Shown: positions 33,099 to 33,646 of the stretch, piece by piece
How the letters are laid out: each line of letters opens with the position of its first letter
Numbering within the stretch: position 1 is the stretch's first letter
Source of the DNA: Frankia sp. AgB1.9
GTDB taxonomy: Bacteria > Actinomycetota > Actinomycetes > Frankiales > Frankiaceae
Length of the DNA stretch: 33,646 nt
NCBI RefSeq assembly: GCF_016786355.1
Contig: NZ_JADWYX010000103.1
Location: 1 to 33,646, forward strand
Reading direction: 5' to 3'
The notes under the pieces: generated by a model
Databases searched by the model: none
What the model saw: the letters and a program-made list of their open reading frames with translations, nothing else
Told to the model about the DNA's origin: nothing
Made by a program: the position numbers and the translations under genes

Positions 33099-33236
33099 CT
33101 ACCGCCGGCCGGGTGCCGTTCCCGCCCGGCGGACAGGCGGCGAGCCCGGTTCGTACGCGCCCTCGATGAAGGCGCCAGCACTCACCAGCGTGATGAACAA
33201 GCAAACCGCCGAGAACACGATGCGCGAAAAGCCCAT
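33099..33236 (-). CDS. Very small single-pass membrane protein
   Basis: A 45-residue frame from ATG 33236, with a G-rich stretch upstream. MGFSRIVFSAVCLFITLVSA is a plausible transmembrane helix, followed by GAFIEGAYEPGSPPVRRAG. It is 30 bases upstream of the HTH gene on the same strand. A GTG at 33293 could extend it. No family recognised. Confidence 0.4.
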   Translation of the reverse strand: MGFSRIVFSAVCLFITLVSAGAFIEGAYEPGSPPVRRAGTAPGRR

Positions 33237-33569
33237 CCCCTCGGCCCCCCGGAGGACCGTCCAGCCCGACACGGCATCGCCCAGCGCGGTCACCAGACCA
33301 CCCGCGGACCCGGCCAGCCCACCAACCCGCTGGGACCGTCCTCACCGACCACAGGCAACGGGTCCAGGGTCCGACTATCCAGCCGCCACCCTGGTGCCAC
33401 CTGCGCCGAACATCAATCTACGGACACCCCGCGCACCGCCGACCGGGCAGGAGCCAAGGCAAGCGACGGGCTCCGCCGGCCACCACGCCTCGGCCCCGTC
33501 GCACCGCCAGGCGCCAGGCGCCAGGTCGAGCGTGCGGCCCACACCTGCCAGCGCTAACCCCGTCGCGGC

Positions 33570-33646
33570 GGGCCTGTTTCAAGATCGGTGTTTCCGGCCC
33601 GACACGCCGGGCCGAGGTCCGGCGGGATGGGCACTGTGAGTGATGA
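33570..33646 (+). mobile_element. Left end of an insertion sequence, cut by the window
   Basis: Begins GGGCCTGTTTCAAGATCGGT, the inverted counterpart of the IS end at 18147-18165. Possible transposase start: ATG at 33627 (MGTVSD), still open at the window end. That start would suit an IS256-type transposase, but too little is visible to assign a family. Confidence 0.6.

Overview
The window is high-GC actinobacterial DNA. Gene content (conservon operon, CYP157-type P450, terpene synthase, roadblock/DUF742 proteins, GTG starts, GC-ending codons) fits a filamentous actinomycete. The density of decayed insertion sequences and gene fragments is reminiscent of Frankia, but the genus is an inference. 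No rRNA, tRNA or CRISPR array was seen.

Left part (1-6.3 kb) is an insertion and rearrangement zone. An IS5-type element end cuts into the start of a Ser/Thr kinase gene, and an IS21 istB relic with tandem terminal repeats follows. An intact thiolase gene and a small AlpA-like DNA-binding protein come next. A secreted HNH-type lipoprotein is followed by an inverted duplication of its 5' end and upstream DNA; the two arms flank a small membrane-protein gene. An IS256 transposase fragment ends the zone.

Middle left (6.3-13 kb) has an orphan branched-chain-amino-acid-type solute-binding lipoprotein and a large membrane-anchored GH116/GBA2-like protein, both on the minus strand, with a divergent TetR regulator. 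Beyond it lie a second, inverted copy of the thiolase 3' end, an isolated 23-bp palindrome and a frameshifted DUF3891 gene.

13.1-14.9 kb holds the least ordinary locus. One 490-residue protein joins a TIR domain, a receiver-like domain that appears to lack its phospho-acceptor Asp, and a LuxR-type helix-turn-helix. A 95-residue protein of unknown function starts 4 bases after it.

15.5-18.8 kb carries a replication-relaxation family gene, a complete ISL3 element (TIRs and transposase) inserted just upstream of it, an IS end abutting the ISL3 element, and an IS6-type transposase fragment.

19.3-24.7 kb is a compact conservon operon (cvnA-cvnB-cvnC-cvnD-P450) with overlapping genes. Its P450 has E-Q-M-L-W in place of the usual ExxR motif. 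A strong hairpin separates it from a convergent class I terpene synthase. The first four products probably form a membrane-associated histidine-kinase-like/roadblock/GTPase signalling complex; a link to the terpene pathway is only inferred.

25.4-33.3 kb contains an ankyrin-SnoaL fusion, a two-gene HTH/Clp-N cassette behind a perfect 8-bp inverted repeat, a thioredoxin-like protein, an ArsR regulator, a SAM methyltransferase, an MFS exporter and two small minus-strand genes. The window closes with the left end of another IS. Its terminal 17-19 bases match, in inverted orientation, the IS end beside the ISL3 element, so the intervening ~15 kb is bracketed by inverted copies of one IS end.
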